Made by a program: the position numbers and the translations under genes. From an uncultured Ruminococcus sp. (lineage in GTDB: Bacteria; Bacillota; Clostridia; Oscillospirales; Acutalibacteraceae): 64,000 nucleotides of DNA. The notes beneath the pieces were generated by a model that searched no databases, was not told the DNA's origin, and worked only from the letters and a program-made list of their open reading frames with translations. The stretch covers positions 1-64,000 of the forward strand of contig CACZYC010000004.1 of the NCBI GenBank assembly GCA_902785365.1, written 5' to 3'. This document shows, piece after piece, positions 17,001 to 24,784 of the stretch (position 1 is the first letter of the stretch; the number at the start of each line of letters is the position of its first letter).

Positions 17001-19528
17001 GATTTGTTTAGGGTGAGTGAGTATTGCTTTTCACTTACTGACGGGTTTGTTGTTACATTACTGCTGATTGTACCGCTGTAAGTTTTAGTAGTAGTGCTGT
17101 TGTTATTGTCAAAGCGATAATATGCGTCCGCCTCGTATGTAACCGTATAGGTTGTGCCGTCGTTGCACCAGTATTGACCCGCGGCGGAAATTGTCTTGCT
17201 CTCGCCAAATTCGCTTGTGTACGAACCGCTTACCGTTGTGTTGGCAACATCGGTTACCGTAAGCTTTCTGGACTGGTTAACATTGACGGTGATACTCTTT
17301 GTCTTAGTACCTGCCGTTACGGTAAATACATAAGTTCCCGCGTCAATCGCGCCCCAGCTTTTCAGGGTAATCGCGGATGACGAATTCGCGGTTGAACCCG
17401 AACCTGAAGCCTGCTGTGTTCCGTTCTTGGTATAATTCCATGAGTAGCTTGTGCCTACTGTAAAAGTATTCTGGTTAGTGAATGTAACCTCGAGATAATG
17501 CGCGGAGCCCGCGGTAATCGGACCTGTGGACGCGTTGACCGTTGAGCCCGAGGCGTCTATATATTTTACATTCAGCGCGGGGTTGCTTGAACGTACATAT
17601 GTTACAGAAATACTATAGTTTCCTGTAATATTTACGGTGCCGCTTACTGCATAGCTCTCGTTGTTTGTCCAACTCGCTCCCGTACTGCTGATAGAGCTGA
17701 TTTCCCATCCGCTCGGAGCGTCAACACGTAAGGTATGCGAGCCGTGAGTGGCGGTTGAGGCGGTTGTTCCGTCAACCTTGATAGTACCGCCCGACGCATT
17801 TGTCTCGGAGAGGGTAATGTTGTAAGAATTTAGTATCCACTTAGCGTAGAGGGTAATGTTGCTTGTATAAGCGGTAGCGCCGAGAGATGTAACAGCCGTA
17901 CCCGAGCAGTCGTCTGAAGTATACCATCCGCCAAAGGTACAGCCTGTTTTTGACGCTGATTTAAGCGTGGTCGCTGTGCCGTATGTATGCGTTGTCGGAT
18001 AGCCTGACGCGTGCGTACCGCTGAACGCCGCGTCGCCTTGGTCTTTGTAGGTGATAGTGTATACTTGAGGACTAAATGTGCAAGAAGCTGTAACATTTGA
18101 TGTTCCCATTGTACCTGTGTGTGTATAAGCAGAAGTTGAGTTGTTGGCATCCGTAATTGTTGAGCCCGCTACCGTAAGAGTATTAATTTTATAACCCGTG
18201 TTAGGTGTTGCTTTTACATAGTAGTTTGAGCCTTCTGCTACCGTCAGCGCAGAAGTGCCCCATGTGCTGTTATCGGAACTCAGCTGTAGTGTACCGTTTG
18301 AAGGAGCTGATGAACGGCTGACTGTATGAGTAGCCAAAGATACTGTAATAGCTGTTTCTTTTGTTTCGGTACGGGCTGTAACCGCGTTCTTGGTTGTGCC
18401 CGCTGTTGTTATAACGCCGCCGTCGGTAGCTGTTACTCTTAATTTTGTAATATTTGTAGCTGACGGAGTCCATGAAGCCGGGCTCGAAATTGTATGCCAG
18501 CTTGTATCGTAATACTGATATGTACTATAACTTACCGTACCCGCGTTAGAGCCTGAAGTTACTCCAACTAAGCTGGTAAGATTATATGACGTACCCTTTG
18601 TAAATGAAGTAGTAGAGAATGTGGGGTCCATATTGGCGAGCTCAGTTTTGGTAAACTTTACACGACCGTTACGGCTGTTTGCTAAGGTCGTTGGATCAAA
18701 TGTAATTCTGACTCTGTTAAATTTATCAGTAGTAAATCCGCTTGTGTTTACCTGCCATGCTGTATCTTTATCACCGTAATTCTGAATGGACTGTACTGTT
18801 GACGACCATGAATCGCTTGTTGACAGAGTACATCTGTGGTCGCTTTCGTAGTCAGGACCAATCTGAAGCGAGTCAGACGAATCCCAGAACTTGAAAATTA
18901 AATAGTTAGAGGTGTTTACTTCGTTCTTTTTGAGGTAGAAATCATAATAATATATGTTTCCGCTCTTTGTCATTTGAGGCGCACTGGTACCATTACCATA
19001 CCAAGCACCATTAACGTTGTTGTGAATATAATAATCGCCTGTTGTAAAGCCGTTGGCATATGACGCGTCGGAATATGCACCTACAAATGTGCTGCCGTCA
19101 TAATTGTAAAGCTTTCCGGCATAGTTTGATGATGTGTGCCAGTTGTCGTCACTATAAATCCATTTTTCGGCTTTAAACGTACCATTATCATCTCTCAAAA
19201 TGATTTCTAATCTTCCCAAGCCGCCCCAGTCAGTTCCCTCCATATTGGAAACCGAATAAATACGTTTGCCGTTATAGAATTTATTCGTTGAGGTCATTTG
19301 TACTTCACGCCATGAACCGTTGCTATACTGGTTCTGACGAACATTTGTCGAAACCTTCGTAGCTCCGGCAGATGCCATAGTTGCATCGGAAACGCACACA
19401 TACATAGTATTTCCTGCCGCTCCCGCTCTAATGATAGAACCAAAACCTATTGCTGAAAGCATAACAAGAAAAGCCATAATTGTTGATAATGAGCGTTTGG
19501 AGAATCGAGTAATCCTTGTTTTCATCAT
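11069..19528 (-). CDS. Giant secreted multi-repeat surface protein (2819 aa)
   Basis: Starts with a classical Sec signal (basic start, A-F-L-V-M-L-S-A-I-G-F core, likely cleavage after A-G-A), unlike its W-motif neighbours. Rough order: carbohydrate-binding-like region 40-290; an InlB/Listeria-Bacteroides-type repeat about 489-561 (G-G-W-Y ending N-I-T-L-Y-A-K-W); several divergent G-Y-x-x-x-x-W repeats about 570-1090; a CBM26-like module about 1091-1205; more such repeats; a helical FIVAR-like segment about 1763-1840; a fibre-like beta segment about 2260-2325; unrecognised C-terminus. Very rich in Thr, Ser, Asn, Tyr and Ala. No LPxTG anchor or C-terminal membrane segment is seen. Probably an adhesin or scaffold bound non-covalently, or held by the neighbouring complex (inference). 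Confidence 0.85.
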   Translation of the reverse strand: MMKTRITRFSKRSLSTIMAFLVMLSAIGFGSIIRAGAAGNTMYVCVSDATMASAGATKVSTNVRQNQYSNGSWREVQMTSTNKFYNGKRIYSVSNMEGTDWGGLGRLEIILRDDNGTFKAEKWIYSDDNWHTSSNYAGKLYNYDGSTFVGAYSDASYANGFTTGDYYIHNNVNGAWYGNGTSAPQMTKSGNIYYYDFYLKKNEVNTSNYLIFKFWDSSDSLQIGPDYESDHRCTLSTSDSWSSTVQSIQNYGDKDTAWQVNTSGFTTDKFNRVRITFDPTTLANSRNGRVKFTKTELANMDPTFSTTSFTKGTSYNLTSLVGVTSGSNAGTVSYSTYQYYDTSWHTISSPASWTPSATNITKLRVTATDGGVITTAGTTKNAVTARTETKETAITVSLATHTVSRSSAPSNGTLQLSSDNSTWGTSALTVAEGSNYYVKATPNTGYKINTLTVAGSTITDANNSTSAYTHTGTMGTSNVTASCTFSPQVYTITYKDQGDAAFSGTHASGYPTTHTYGTATTLKSASKTGCTFGGWYTSDDCSGTAVTSLGATAYTSNITLYAKWILNSYNITLSETNASGGTIKVDGTTASTATHGSHTLRVDAPSGWEISSISSTGASWTNNESYAVSGTVNITGNYSISVTYVRSSNPALNVKYIDASGSTVNASTGPITAGSAHYLEVTFTNQNTFTVGTSYSWNYTKNGTQQASGSGSTANSSSAITLKSWGAIDAGTYVFTVTAGTKTKSITVNVNQSRKLTVTDVANTTVSGSYTSEFGESKTISAAGQYWCNDGTTYTVTYEADAYYRFDNNNSTTTKTYSGTISSNVTTNPSVSEKQYSLTLNKSLAGAAATSMATAQTVKAVTGSTVSYTAQTGYTIKSWTVTSGTVYVGGVAKSSGTTISTAGNLSNVTLHANATIRANFDDNSYTLTVNQKKGSGTATQQSTKTAYYHTNSTVSASEISGYKVTGWQVTSGTVYVNGTAYTSSSGAQSVTAATTYSLSNVTIRAAATIQFNYTESKYTVTVASATQGSKALGTVSPSSVSAGIDTKPTITATAKTGYEFTGWTDSNLTFTNANSASTTVSASAAGTATANFRRTRVYLDVASYWTIGSNNVNHFAAYFFWNNDTNNEWVTMTQVDGVAGKYYADIPAAAVTAANYKLVFVALNNASNAWGNKVYQTGDLTPCASGETLKNLYTLTSTGGGSWSASPYFPPRTYSVIVNAAEHGTVGGVTSQTVQVPDEGTAYTLPTPQASYGYKFTGWKLISGSVVYNNTTYSTANTVFSTNASTAILANQASSVQAVFDYDDSMNLYIVGRFRVYDTYTGSPRTATYVNGSSGSWSTTATNIKFQWNETNHYYYVDTNSSIAELSATLGDKQYFRVYDQSNSKNWQLSANQALTESNEGTHYTMTLSGDKSFYFNETSNSNGPVKICFDPVTNELWFTIPARHTAELGTISRTVRSTTTTDTNGGTVKINNGTSSINVSEGTNYAIKVTPVSGYQLTALTVNGTSIISGHENATSEFTINRAMGEGNSSYKETVSATFTAIQYSVTVGSNSTNSSNTVKFKVNSDSTQYTEKTDVTVADTITPVVAVNSSAGYNIRSIKLQEKTGTSSYTDRVQLANNSATQMKAYNARIYVAYGAISPVMSNSIAATTGASPENISVSTYTINNAYAGQAVTITPSVTTNGTITYASSNLTNGYGTATLSYNSSTKKFTFTSPKYIGDSAGANPTYTFRITPTNTPETGISASGDYITVTIKVIYSATQQAYMNLKTKYDEYAGYEITSDDIESGWSDFNSAMTTANTALGTFPNSIPEWNASDSYTAKKTALETAYSNLVFKETTIYVLSKYEHSNSSYVNIYLFNNSTATRDPSPIFYTDTSLTTINNTARNYHMTYEGETNDHKHLYSFTYRGHQEFIIYRRSQASYVLDSNSKLTGDVDMRNAEYGDYYIDVKNTDVTSSPSVTSASTFTDFSISATGADSDLMVGQCKEGATGYTVSQIQSWLGITFNGSLASTSSQTVAQTYTITGPVGRGVPTEATVDSNHNWVPLKPGRYTVSLSATLGTDSRDSAGATFSATKDTVGNTQTVLDLFVAYDDIEIYADMNGNVGTPTIHFTYQDTNNNNEYTDLPYEFDMVTGSESIYSYTISVSTLKDSYGLDLLNDTVTVGGQSYNGIKIDHISIDSVNRDNSSFVIERDVARTGTLWLKADSTNMKTFNKIAYGSSTRTFKAVLREDGEDDVDFNNSFAEVSGTGIITDEPVTYTATESYDGTGSQTQFTLPAIAPVVTKVTVGNDVKTAGTDYTFDQDSGVVTFTSAPASGTDNVVIEYTYISYEYTSFYAAKDTTANYNFSYTLRAKAQTDITHKDGNDTKYYYFDHWERINGSTTTTTGLTEADGADINILKAPIYSTNDSNITPDPDVTYVAVYKLTSTQKRVQITYKFQDYDTDDENYVYDSDKPLKDASYTKTVKLSDIRVNNATVDSITTANAAKAAASVQPIIKSNYFDYTLDENQAVSSVTETNDGTNMYKFEVTMKETPHKYKIIPGNEDVQPSDNKNVQKGFYQQSHTYTTTVSNPVWYIKGANNSEIVIGTGATYKARFGIYQNASTETEDNVSYNYDVYTIYVKTGDVSAYSSIAPAHQETYYDQDTPKVRHNFYIIDAMGNTSGTFVGAGVLYATLGQTTSTDPNSVYSEIVDGTTYYYKYRQSNAGTVLGSAENTSNFITGVLNPNNNINTAKYGTEFKAQTINNIGFRYLPYSGNESIIRYSNELKAYMYTFAGENTNSASLEGQKLRVFSFFVYKDTNNKYQTVVSSMYAQVERYIAD

Positions 19529-19694
19529 TAGTAAAACCTCCGTTTTCAGATTGAAGACACGGCTGAAAAGACAGTCTGACCATTGTCTTAAAAGCGTTTA
19601 TCTTCGGTATATAAATGGAGTTTGGTTTGAGCTGCGCCCGTCGTCTGACCACGAAAAAGGGCATAGCTACCCATAGTTATATACAATAAGTTTA
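19529..19694 (-). promoter_or_regulatory. Structured 5' leader and weak promoter of the giant gene
   Basis: On the minus strand TTGTTT (19712-19717) and TAAACT (19689-19694), 17 bases apart, would start a leader of about 150 bases. Early in the leader, AGCTATGCCC can pair with GGGCGCAGCT around a 19-base loop, with one mismatch. The sequence GGTCAGAC occurs twice in the leader. No known riboswitch class is confidently matched. Confidence 0.4.
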
Positions 19695-19732
19695 GCACAT
19701 TTATTATTCCTAAACAACATTATAAATTTAGA

Positions 19733-19747
19733 TTTGTGCAACATTTT
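19733..19747. promoter_or_regulatory. TTTGTGCAACATTTT motif upstream of giant gene
   Basis: The same TTTGTGCA-A/T-rich motif occurs upstream of the first SipW-array gene (35907-35953) and of the CotH-dockerin gene (41183-41199). Here TGCAAC is also the left arm of an inverted repeat with GTTGCA about 18 bases away. Confidence 0.35.
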
Positions 19748-19820
19748 GAAACTTTGGCAAGTTGCATAATTTAGAGGGTGAATTTTTAAGCTATTTGACG
19801 ATAAAACAGCGGCAAAAAAG

Positions 19821-19850
19821 AACCCGCATCGGATAATCCCGACGCGGGTT
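19821..19850 (-). terminator. Terminator after the first SipW gene
   Basis: On the minus strand AACCCGCGTCGG pairs with a near-perfect CCGATGCGGGTT and is followed by CTTTTTTG. It separates the SipW array from the giant gene. Confidence 0.8.
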
Positions 19851-19877
19851 AGTTATATTGTACATCAATCAATTCGG

Positions 19878-20564
19878 CTATTCTTCGCTGCCTTTGTCAT
19901 CCTCTTTGTTTTCGTCCTGATAGCGGGCGATGATATCCTCGACCGATTCGTTTTCTTCCTCTTTGTAGCCGATTCCGAGCAATGATTTTACAAAATGAAC
20001 AATCTCGTTGAAAAACGCGGCTATAATCAGCGCGATAATGGTTATCAGTCCAAAAGGAGTTATGAAAAAGTTGTAAAGATGACGCAACAGCGCAATTTTG
20101 GTTTCGACCTTGCCCATTACGTCCTTGACGTTGACTTTAGGGTCTTCAAGCGGGTTGGCATCACCCTTGGTTATGATGTAATACTCCCCGTTTTCTTCAA
20201 ACGGCGCTTTGACAACGCGGTGAGTTACGATTTTGCCCGCAAACTCATCCGTAGTACCGTTGTAGGTGCATACGTCGCCGACCTTGAGAGTCATTGGGTC
20301 AACTTCCTTGACGACAATAACGTCACCGACCTCATAGGCAGGTTTCATACTGCCCGAGCTTACTCTGAAAACAGAATGCCCAAAGAAAGACGGAGTGTTT
20401 CCGCTGATTCGCGCAACTATCGTTACTACCATAACAATCGCCGCGATCAGAATAATGAGTGTGAAGATAATGCTGCGGATTTTTTTGTATATTTTATAAC
20501 CTTTGCGTTCCGAAATCTTCTTTTTCGGCGCGGTTTGTACTGCGTTTTCGCTCAATTTAATCAC
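19878..20564 (-). CDS. sipW: SipW-type signal peptidase I, copy 1
   Basis: Membrane serine protease that removes signal peptides on the outer face. This is the archaeal/eukaryotic-like (S26B, SipW) type, with a Ser-His pair instead of Ser-Lys. It shows an N-terminal membrane segment about 31-52, S-S-G-S-M-K-P with nucleophile Ser72, T-H-R with His115, K-G-D-A-N with Asp135 and a nearby Asp141, then a C-terminal membrane segment about 165-190. The acidic tail is cytoplasmic. 228 residues. It is the last gene of the W-motif substrate array and the obvious candidate protease for it. The gene symbol is by family resemblance. Confidence 0.92.
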   Translation of the reverse strand: MIKLSENAVQTAPKKKISERKGYKIYKKIRSIIFTLIILIAAIVMVVTIVARISGNTPSFFGHSVFRVSSGSMKPAYEVGDVIVVKEVDPMTLKVGDVCTYNGTTDEFAGKIVTHRVVKAPFEENGEYYIITKGDANPLEDPKVNVKDVMGKVETKIALLRHLYNFFITPFGLITIIALIIAAFFNEIVHFVKSLLGIGYKEEENESVEDIIARYQDENKEDDKGSEE

Positions 20565-20617
20565 CGATTATATTGTAAGCCATTACGAGGAAAAAATCAA
20601 GAGGGTTCTATAATCAT

Positions 20618-20643
20618 AAAGGCTCGGATTGCTCCGAGCCTTA
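20618..20643 (-). terminator. Hairpin between the 425-aa substrate gene and sipW
   Basis: AAGGCTCGGA and TCCGAGCCTT form a strong stem after the stop of the upstream gene, followed on the minus strand by TATGATT. It may only reduce read-through into sipW. Confidence 0.55.
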
Positions 20644-20657
20644 GTTATTATCTTAGA

Positions 20658-21935
20658 TTATGTTGTGACAAATACGTTTTTGAAACTTGCGTTACCCGAG
20701 CTTAGATTCTTAACATACCAAGTAACGTCAACGGTTTCTCCCGCGGGGATTTTAACATTCTGAACTATGGGAACCTGGTCGATTGTCGGAGGAACACTTA
20801 CGGTTGTTTCAAGCGAAACAGTATCACCGAACTCGCCAGTAATTGTGGTGGTAATAGTTGCTGTTCCCGACGCTTTGGCGGTAACAAGTCCGTCCTGAGA
20901 AACCGTGGCAACGTCCGTGTCGCTTGAGCTGTATGAGATTGACTTGCCCGTGTAGTCGAACTTTTCACGGTGAACAACCATATCGCTGGTACCCTTTTTG
21001 AGTCCCAGGTTTGCGGTTTTGCCCGCCGCCATTGTGGCTGTCTTGTAGTAATAATATACACAAAGGTTAGTACCGTTAAAGCTGTCGTGATGGTCTATAT
21101 CCTTGTTGTTGTAATCGTTAGTTTTGCCGTTGAGGTAGTAAACTCGCCCCTCGGAGAAGTCATTAACCGTGGGAGTACGGTTCCATTCGAGGTTGGTGTT
21201 CTCAGTAATATAGTAGTGGTTGAAGAAGAACAGGCTGTCCGCCTCGGTTGTTACAAAAGCGCGGTAAACGTCGTAGCTGGCGCTGCCGACATGGTCCTGA
21301 TAGGGGCACTTTTGCATAGCCATTTTATAGTTATTGGAGCCGACCTGATACTCAAGGTTCATATCGTAATTATCGGTTATGCTGTCCTCTCCATATGAGA
21401 TGCTCTGTTCATTACGATACGCTGAAAGAACGTTGGTCTGCGAGTCACCTACACCCTGCTTCCACCAGTCATAATGTGTGCGCGGTTCAAAGTAGATTAC
21501 CTCGTAGTCCCAGTCTACTTTTTCAAGAGTAGCGCGCGCCGCGAAAGATCTTTCGTTCACGACAGGGTCGCATGTGCCGACAAAAACATTAGCGTTGTTG
21601 GTAAGTTTGCTCATTTCGAGGTTAATCGAAACATCCTTAGCGCCGTTGTTTGTAAGCGATGTGATGTAGCGCTTTGTACGATTGGCGCCGATGCTGCTGA
21701 ACGATGAAGTCGCCGAGCCTTTTTTGTTATACTCATCGGCAAGATAAGTTGTCATGGTAATTCCGCCGCTCTGCTGCAGGGAAAGGGGTAAGTCGCTTTT
21801 TTCGTACTGAATATCGTTACCCTTGTAATGGTCTTCTCCGCTGTGGGCATACCACGAGAATGTTGAAGGCATAACAGCCACTACACCCATAACAGCTATG
21901 AGGCAGAGAACTAAAAGCTTTTTAGTTGTTTTCAT
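20658..21935 (-). CDS. SipW-type exported protein with Ig-like (Big2) domain
   Basis: 425 residues. After a short basic start and a hydrophobic stretch the sequence reads S-T-F-S-W-Y-A (24-30), the SipW-cognate signal pattern. The C-terminal third holds a bacterial Ig-like group 2 domain (about 310-385: S-S-S-D-T-D-V-A-T-V-S and G-L-V-T-A-K-A-S-G-T-A-T-I). The middle is Tyr/Asn-rich and unrecognised. It lies 30 bp downstream of the 796-residue substrate and upstream of sipW. Likely a fibre or surface subunit; a carbohydrate-binding role is possible but not shown. Confidence 0.8.
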   Translation of the reverse strand: MKTTKKLLVLCLIAVMGVVAVMPSTFSWYAHSGEDHYKGNDIQYEKSDLPLSLQQSGGITMTTYLADEYNKKGSATSSFSSIGANRTKRYITSLTNNGAKDVSINLEMSKLTNNANVFVGTCDPVVNERSFAARATLEKVDWDYEVIYFEPRTHYDWWKQGVGDSQTNVLSAYRNEQSISYGEDSITDNYDMNLEYQVGSNNYKMAMQKCPYQDHVGSASYDVYRAFVTTEADSLFFFNHYYITENTNLEWNRTPTVNDFSEGRVYYLNGKTNDYNNKDIDHHDSFNGTNLCVYYYYKTATMAAGKTANLGLKKGTSDMVVHREKFDYTGKSISYSSSDTDVATVSQDGLVTAKASGTATITTTITGEFGDTVSLETTVSVPPTIDQVPIVQNVKIPAGETVDVTWYVKNLSSGNASFKNVFVTT

Positions 21936-21965
21936 GGTATCACCACCTTTTTTTAGTCGTTTAAC

Positions 21966-24356
21966 TTAGAGATTGTCTTTATTGTAGAATCTGAGATTGA
22001 CGTAATTGTTGCCGTTTATTTCATTAATTTTAAATCTGTATGTACCTGAATCATTCACATTCAATCTCAAGATATTGGATTGCCAAAGAGTAAATCCGTA
22101 ATCCGAACCGTTTGTATTGCTGTCAAGCGAAATGTACTTTTCGCCGCCACTCTGTCCCATCTGGTAGTTAGTAGTACCTTGACGTTTCCAAATAAATATG
22201 GTGTAGGTGCCGTTTTTGGTAAGGTTCAGGTCAACATAACCGTTGACAGCCGCGCTTGAAAACTTAGCAAACTGAGTGTAGCTACCGGTGTTGTTAAGGC
22301 TACCATACAGATAAATGCCCTCTTCAGTCGGCTGAGTTGTAGTTATCTCCGTAGTTTCATCACTTGAGCTACCGCCCGAACCTCCACCACTGCTTGATCC
22401 GCTTGCGGAGAACGGATAGGTAACAGTTAATTCTTTCGTGTTTTCTTTCCACTTGAACCAATATATTCCACTAATGCTTTTATTTAACCCTAATGTGCCT
22501 CCATCTTGCTTCAATGTCCATGTTGCGGTTTGAGAAAAACTATCTCCGTTTCCATTATGCTTATAATACTTGGTTCCGCCATAAGTGTTTTTAACCATGA
22601 ACTCACTAACATTAGAATCTATATACATAGCAGCATACATTACGTTATTATCTTTAGAATACATTGTTCTGTCGTAATTCCAATCCCAACTACCATGTAA
22701 TGTTACAGATGTAGCGTTTGTAGGCACTTGATTCGTATCTTTATACCAAGTGTTAGAGTTTAAATCATAAAAATAATCATAACTATCAATATCGCTTGGA
22801 ATTTCAATATCAGATGTCTGGTAATTATTGTTATTATTAAAAATTACATGAGTAAATGTTGCGTCATAAAACACTGCAAAAACTCTGTGCCCCGCAATAT
22901 TACCATTGTTTACAGCGCCAACGCTTAACAGGCTTGCATAATACATAGCTTTGCCGGGCCAAGCACCATTAGAAACAGTCTTCACTCCATTGGCAACTGT
23001 ATTATTGTCCCACATATATGCGTATCCTAACCCTGTGCTGTAATCATTATTGTTATTATAGTAATATCCCCATGAATCTATGAAATAGAAGTGATGCGCA
23101 CTGCTGTTCCATGTTCCAAATTCAGGAGTATATTCTTTAAATGTCCTGTCATCGTAAGTATCGGGAAGCGTAGTTTTCCACCAGTTCCATGCCCAATAAT
23201 TTGTTGAGCCTATGGTTTTAAACTTTTGCTCGGGTTTTGTTGTGTCACCTTTTCCAAATCCCTGATCACTACATCTTAATATATACACGTCTGCGTTGTT
23301 ATAATAAGCAGGGATCGTTGTTTCATAGCGCTTTAGACCATTTACAGTATCTTTATATGTAATAGGCCAATAGGTATCGTTGGTATAATTACCGTCATCT
23401 GTGTATTTATACTCATCAACATTATCAAGAGCCAACCACAACGTCGCGTTGTTACCTGTAATCCAGTTAACTCCATATAAAGAATTATCAACCAGATAAA
23501 TCTTGCGCGTTTTTGTAAATGAGGAGACAAGCTTGAGGTTGATGTCCGAAAGGGACGCTGACCTGTTATTATTGTCGTACTCAAGCCAGACTTTAACTGT
23601 AATAGTGGATGTTGTGCCGGCGGGCAATACAAACAGAGTATTACCGTTCGCTCCACGGGTCGAGCTGTAATTATCATTACCGGAGTCGGACTGATTATTG
23701 AGGGTACTATCGTACTGATATGCCTTGAATGATTGACAGTTGTTAGTTGACACACTGCTTGCGGTGATACTATCGACAGTTTTGTAGGTCGGTGTATCGC
23801 TTGCCGAGAAAATGGAAGACGCGCCGTCGACTGTCATAGACATACGAATCAGCTTGTCAAGAGCGGTATCGGCAGAAGACTCTGTCTGGAAGAAAGTTGA
23901 ATTCTTGTCGAACCAATAAGCCTGCTCGTAATCCTCAGTATTTTTGAGCTTGAAGCTGACGCTGATGTAATTTACGTTGGCGTCATCCTTTGTACCCAAA
24001 CGGTATGTCGGAATATCCGTTGAACCCGCGTGTTCCTTTTTGGGGAAATAGAAGGTCTTGCCGTCGCTGTAACACGAGGACAAATGCATATTGCCGCTCT
24101 CATAGAAATACTTTGAGAGGTCGATTGTCTTTGGCGAGCCGTTGTTAATTTCCGACTCGGCGGTCTTGTTGAGCTTTTCCGTGCTGATGTGCATAGGCGA
24201 TTCCTTGCCGCCGAGAGTCATTTCAACATTTGATATCTGCTCAATCCAGCTGTAGGACACGCCTACAACCATAAGCATAACAAGGATAAGCGCCACTAAT
24301 GTAAGAAGCAGATTTTTCTTGCCTATTAAGTTTTTAAGGTTAAATCTCTTTTTCAT
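21966..24356 (-). CDS. SipW-type exported protein with starch-binding-like modules
   Basis: 796 residues. Basic start, membrane segment, then S-Y-S-W-I (34-38). An N-terminal region to about 280 follows the common plan of the array: D-A-N-V-N-Y-I-S-V-S-F-K-L-K-N-T, then a V-W-L-E-Y-D variant of the W-x-E-G-x-D block. About 420-545 resembles CBM26 starch-binding modules (W-P-G-K-A-M near 467 and V-I-F-N-N-N-N-N-Y-Q-T near 502). A further beta module follows, then a Gly/Ser linker with T-T-E-I-T-T-T, then a last jelly-roll-like module (690-796). The many Tyr, Trp and Asn residues suit glycan binding. Ligand inferred. Confidence 0.8.
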   Translation of the reverse strand: MKKRFNLKNLIGKKNLLLTLVALILVMLMVVGVSYSWIEQISNVEMTLGGKESPMHISTEKLNKTAESEINNGSPKTIDLSKYFYESGNMHLSSCYSDGKTFYFPKKEHAGSTDIPTYRLGTKDDANVNYISVSFKLKNTEDYEQAYWFDKNSTFFQTESSADTALDKLIRMSMTVDGASSIFSASDTPTYKTVDSITASSVSTNNCQSFKAYQYDSTLNNQSDSGNDNYSSTRGANGNTLFVLPAGTTSTITVKVWLEYDNNNRSASLSDINLKLVSSFTKTRKIYLVDNSLYGVNWITGNNATLWLALDNVDEYKYTDDGNYTNDTYWPITYKDTVNGLKRYETTIPAYYNNADVYILRCSDQGFGKGDTTKPEQKFKTIGSTNYWAWNWWKTTLPDTYDDRTFKEYTPEFGTWNSSAHHFYFIDSWGYYYNNNNDYSTGLGYAYMWDNNTVANGVKTVSNGAWPGKAMYYASLLSVGAVNNGNIAGHRVFAVFYDATFTHVIFNNNNNYQTSDIEIPSDIDSYDYFYDLNSNTWYKDTNQVPTNATSVTLHGSWDWNYDRTMYSKDNNVMYAAMYIDSNVSEFMVKNTYGGTKYYKHNGNGDSFSQTATWTLKQDGGTLGLNKSISGIYWFKWKENTKELTVTYPFSASGSSSGGGSGGSSSDETTEITTTQPTEEGIYLYGSLNNTGSYTQFAKFSSAAVNGYVDLNLTKNGTYTIFIWKRQGTTNYQMGQSGGEKYISLDSNTNGSDYGFTLWQSNILRLNVNDSGTYRFKINEINGNNYVNLRFYNKDNL

Positions 24357-24401
24357 AGTGACACCTCCTTATTCTTGTTGTCATTATTAGAAGTTTTTTC
24401 T

Positions 24402-24774
24402 CTGTCATTCTGAGGAGCATAGCGACGAAGAATCTTTATACTCATCTTATAGCTCACTAATATCATCCCAGTTTGGATTTGTTGATTCAATTAGTTGATT
24501 CTTTTTTATTCTTTTCCAACCTTTAATTTCTTTCTCTCTCGCTATTGCCATTTTTATATCGCTATACCACTCATAATAAACTAATTTATTAACATTATAC
24601 TTTTTAGTAAAACCTTCAACAATTCCTTGCTTATGTTCAGATAACCTTCGTTCAAGATTATTTGTAACGCCAATATACAACACCTTATTGTTCCAGTTTG
24701 TCAAAAAATACACGAAATAGTTATTATTCATTACTTTTGCTTTTAAGATCCTTCGCTAACGCTCAGGATGACAG
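24402..24774. mobile_element. Inverted-repeat-flanked GIY-YIG cassette
   Basis: Left arm 24402-24436 (CTGTCATTCTGAG ... CGAAGAATCTT) and right arm 24745-24774 (AAGATCCTTCGCTAACGCTC ... GACAG) are inverted relatives. They bracket the GIY-YIG gene within about 15 bp on each side. CTGTCATTCTGAGCG-type repeats are known as dispersed bacterial elements often found with GIY-YIG genes. The cassette fits exactly between two SipW-substrate genes. Confidence 0.7.
24447..24731 (-). CDS. Small GIY-YIG endonuclease
   Basis: 94 residues, one GIY-YIG nuclease domain of the short free-standing (UPF0213-like) group. Visible: F-V-Y-F-L-T-N, then L-Y-I-G-V-T-N-N-L-E-R-R-L with the catalytic Arg, the later A-R-E-K-E-I-K-G-W-K-R with the metal-binding Glu, and the C-terminal N-P-N-W-D-D. 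Function of this group is unknown; structure-specific nicking or mobility of its flanking repeats is proposed by inference. Lower GC than neighbours supports a foreign origin. Confidence 0.9.
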   Translation of the reverse strand: MNNNYFVYFLTNWNNKVLYIGVTNNLERRLSEHKQGIVEGFTKKYNVNKLVYYEWYSDIKMAIAREKEIKGWKRIKKNQLIESTNPNWDDISEL

Positions 24775-24784
24775 TAGGACGTTT

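Noticed and set aside
11069..19528. LPxTG sortase substrate
   Set aside because: No LPxTG, hydrophobic segment or basic tail at the C-terminus.
19600..19690. A c-di-GMP-I riboswitch before the giant gene
   Set aside because: Only a short ACTATGGGTAGC stretch is reminiscent; the conserved core and the second helix are not found.
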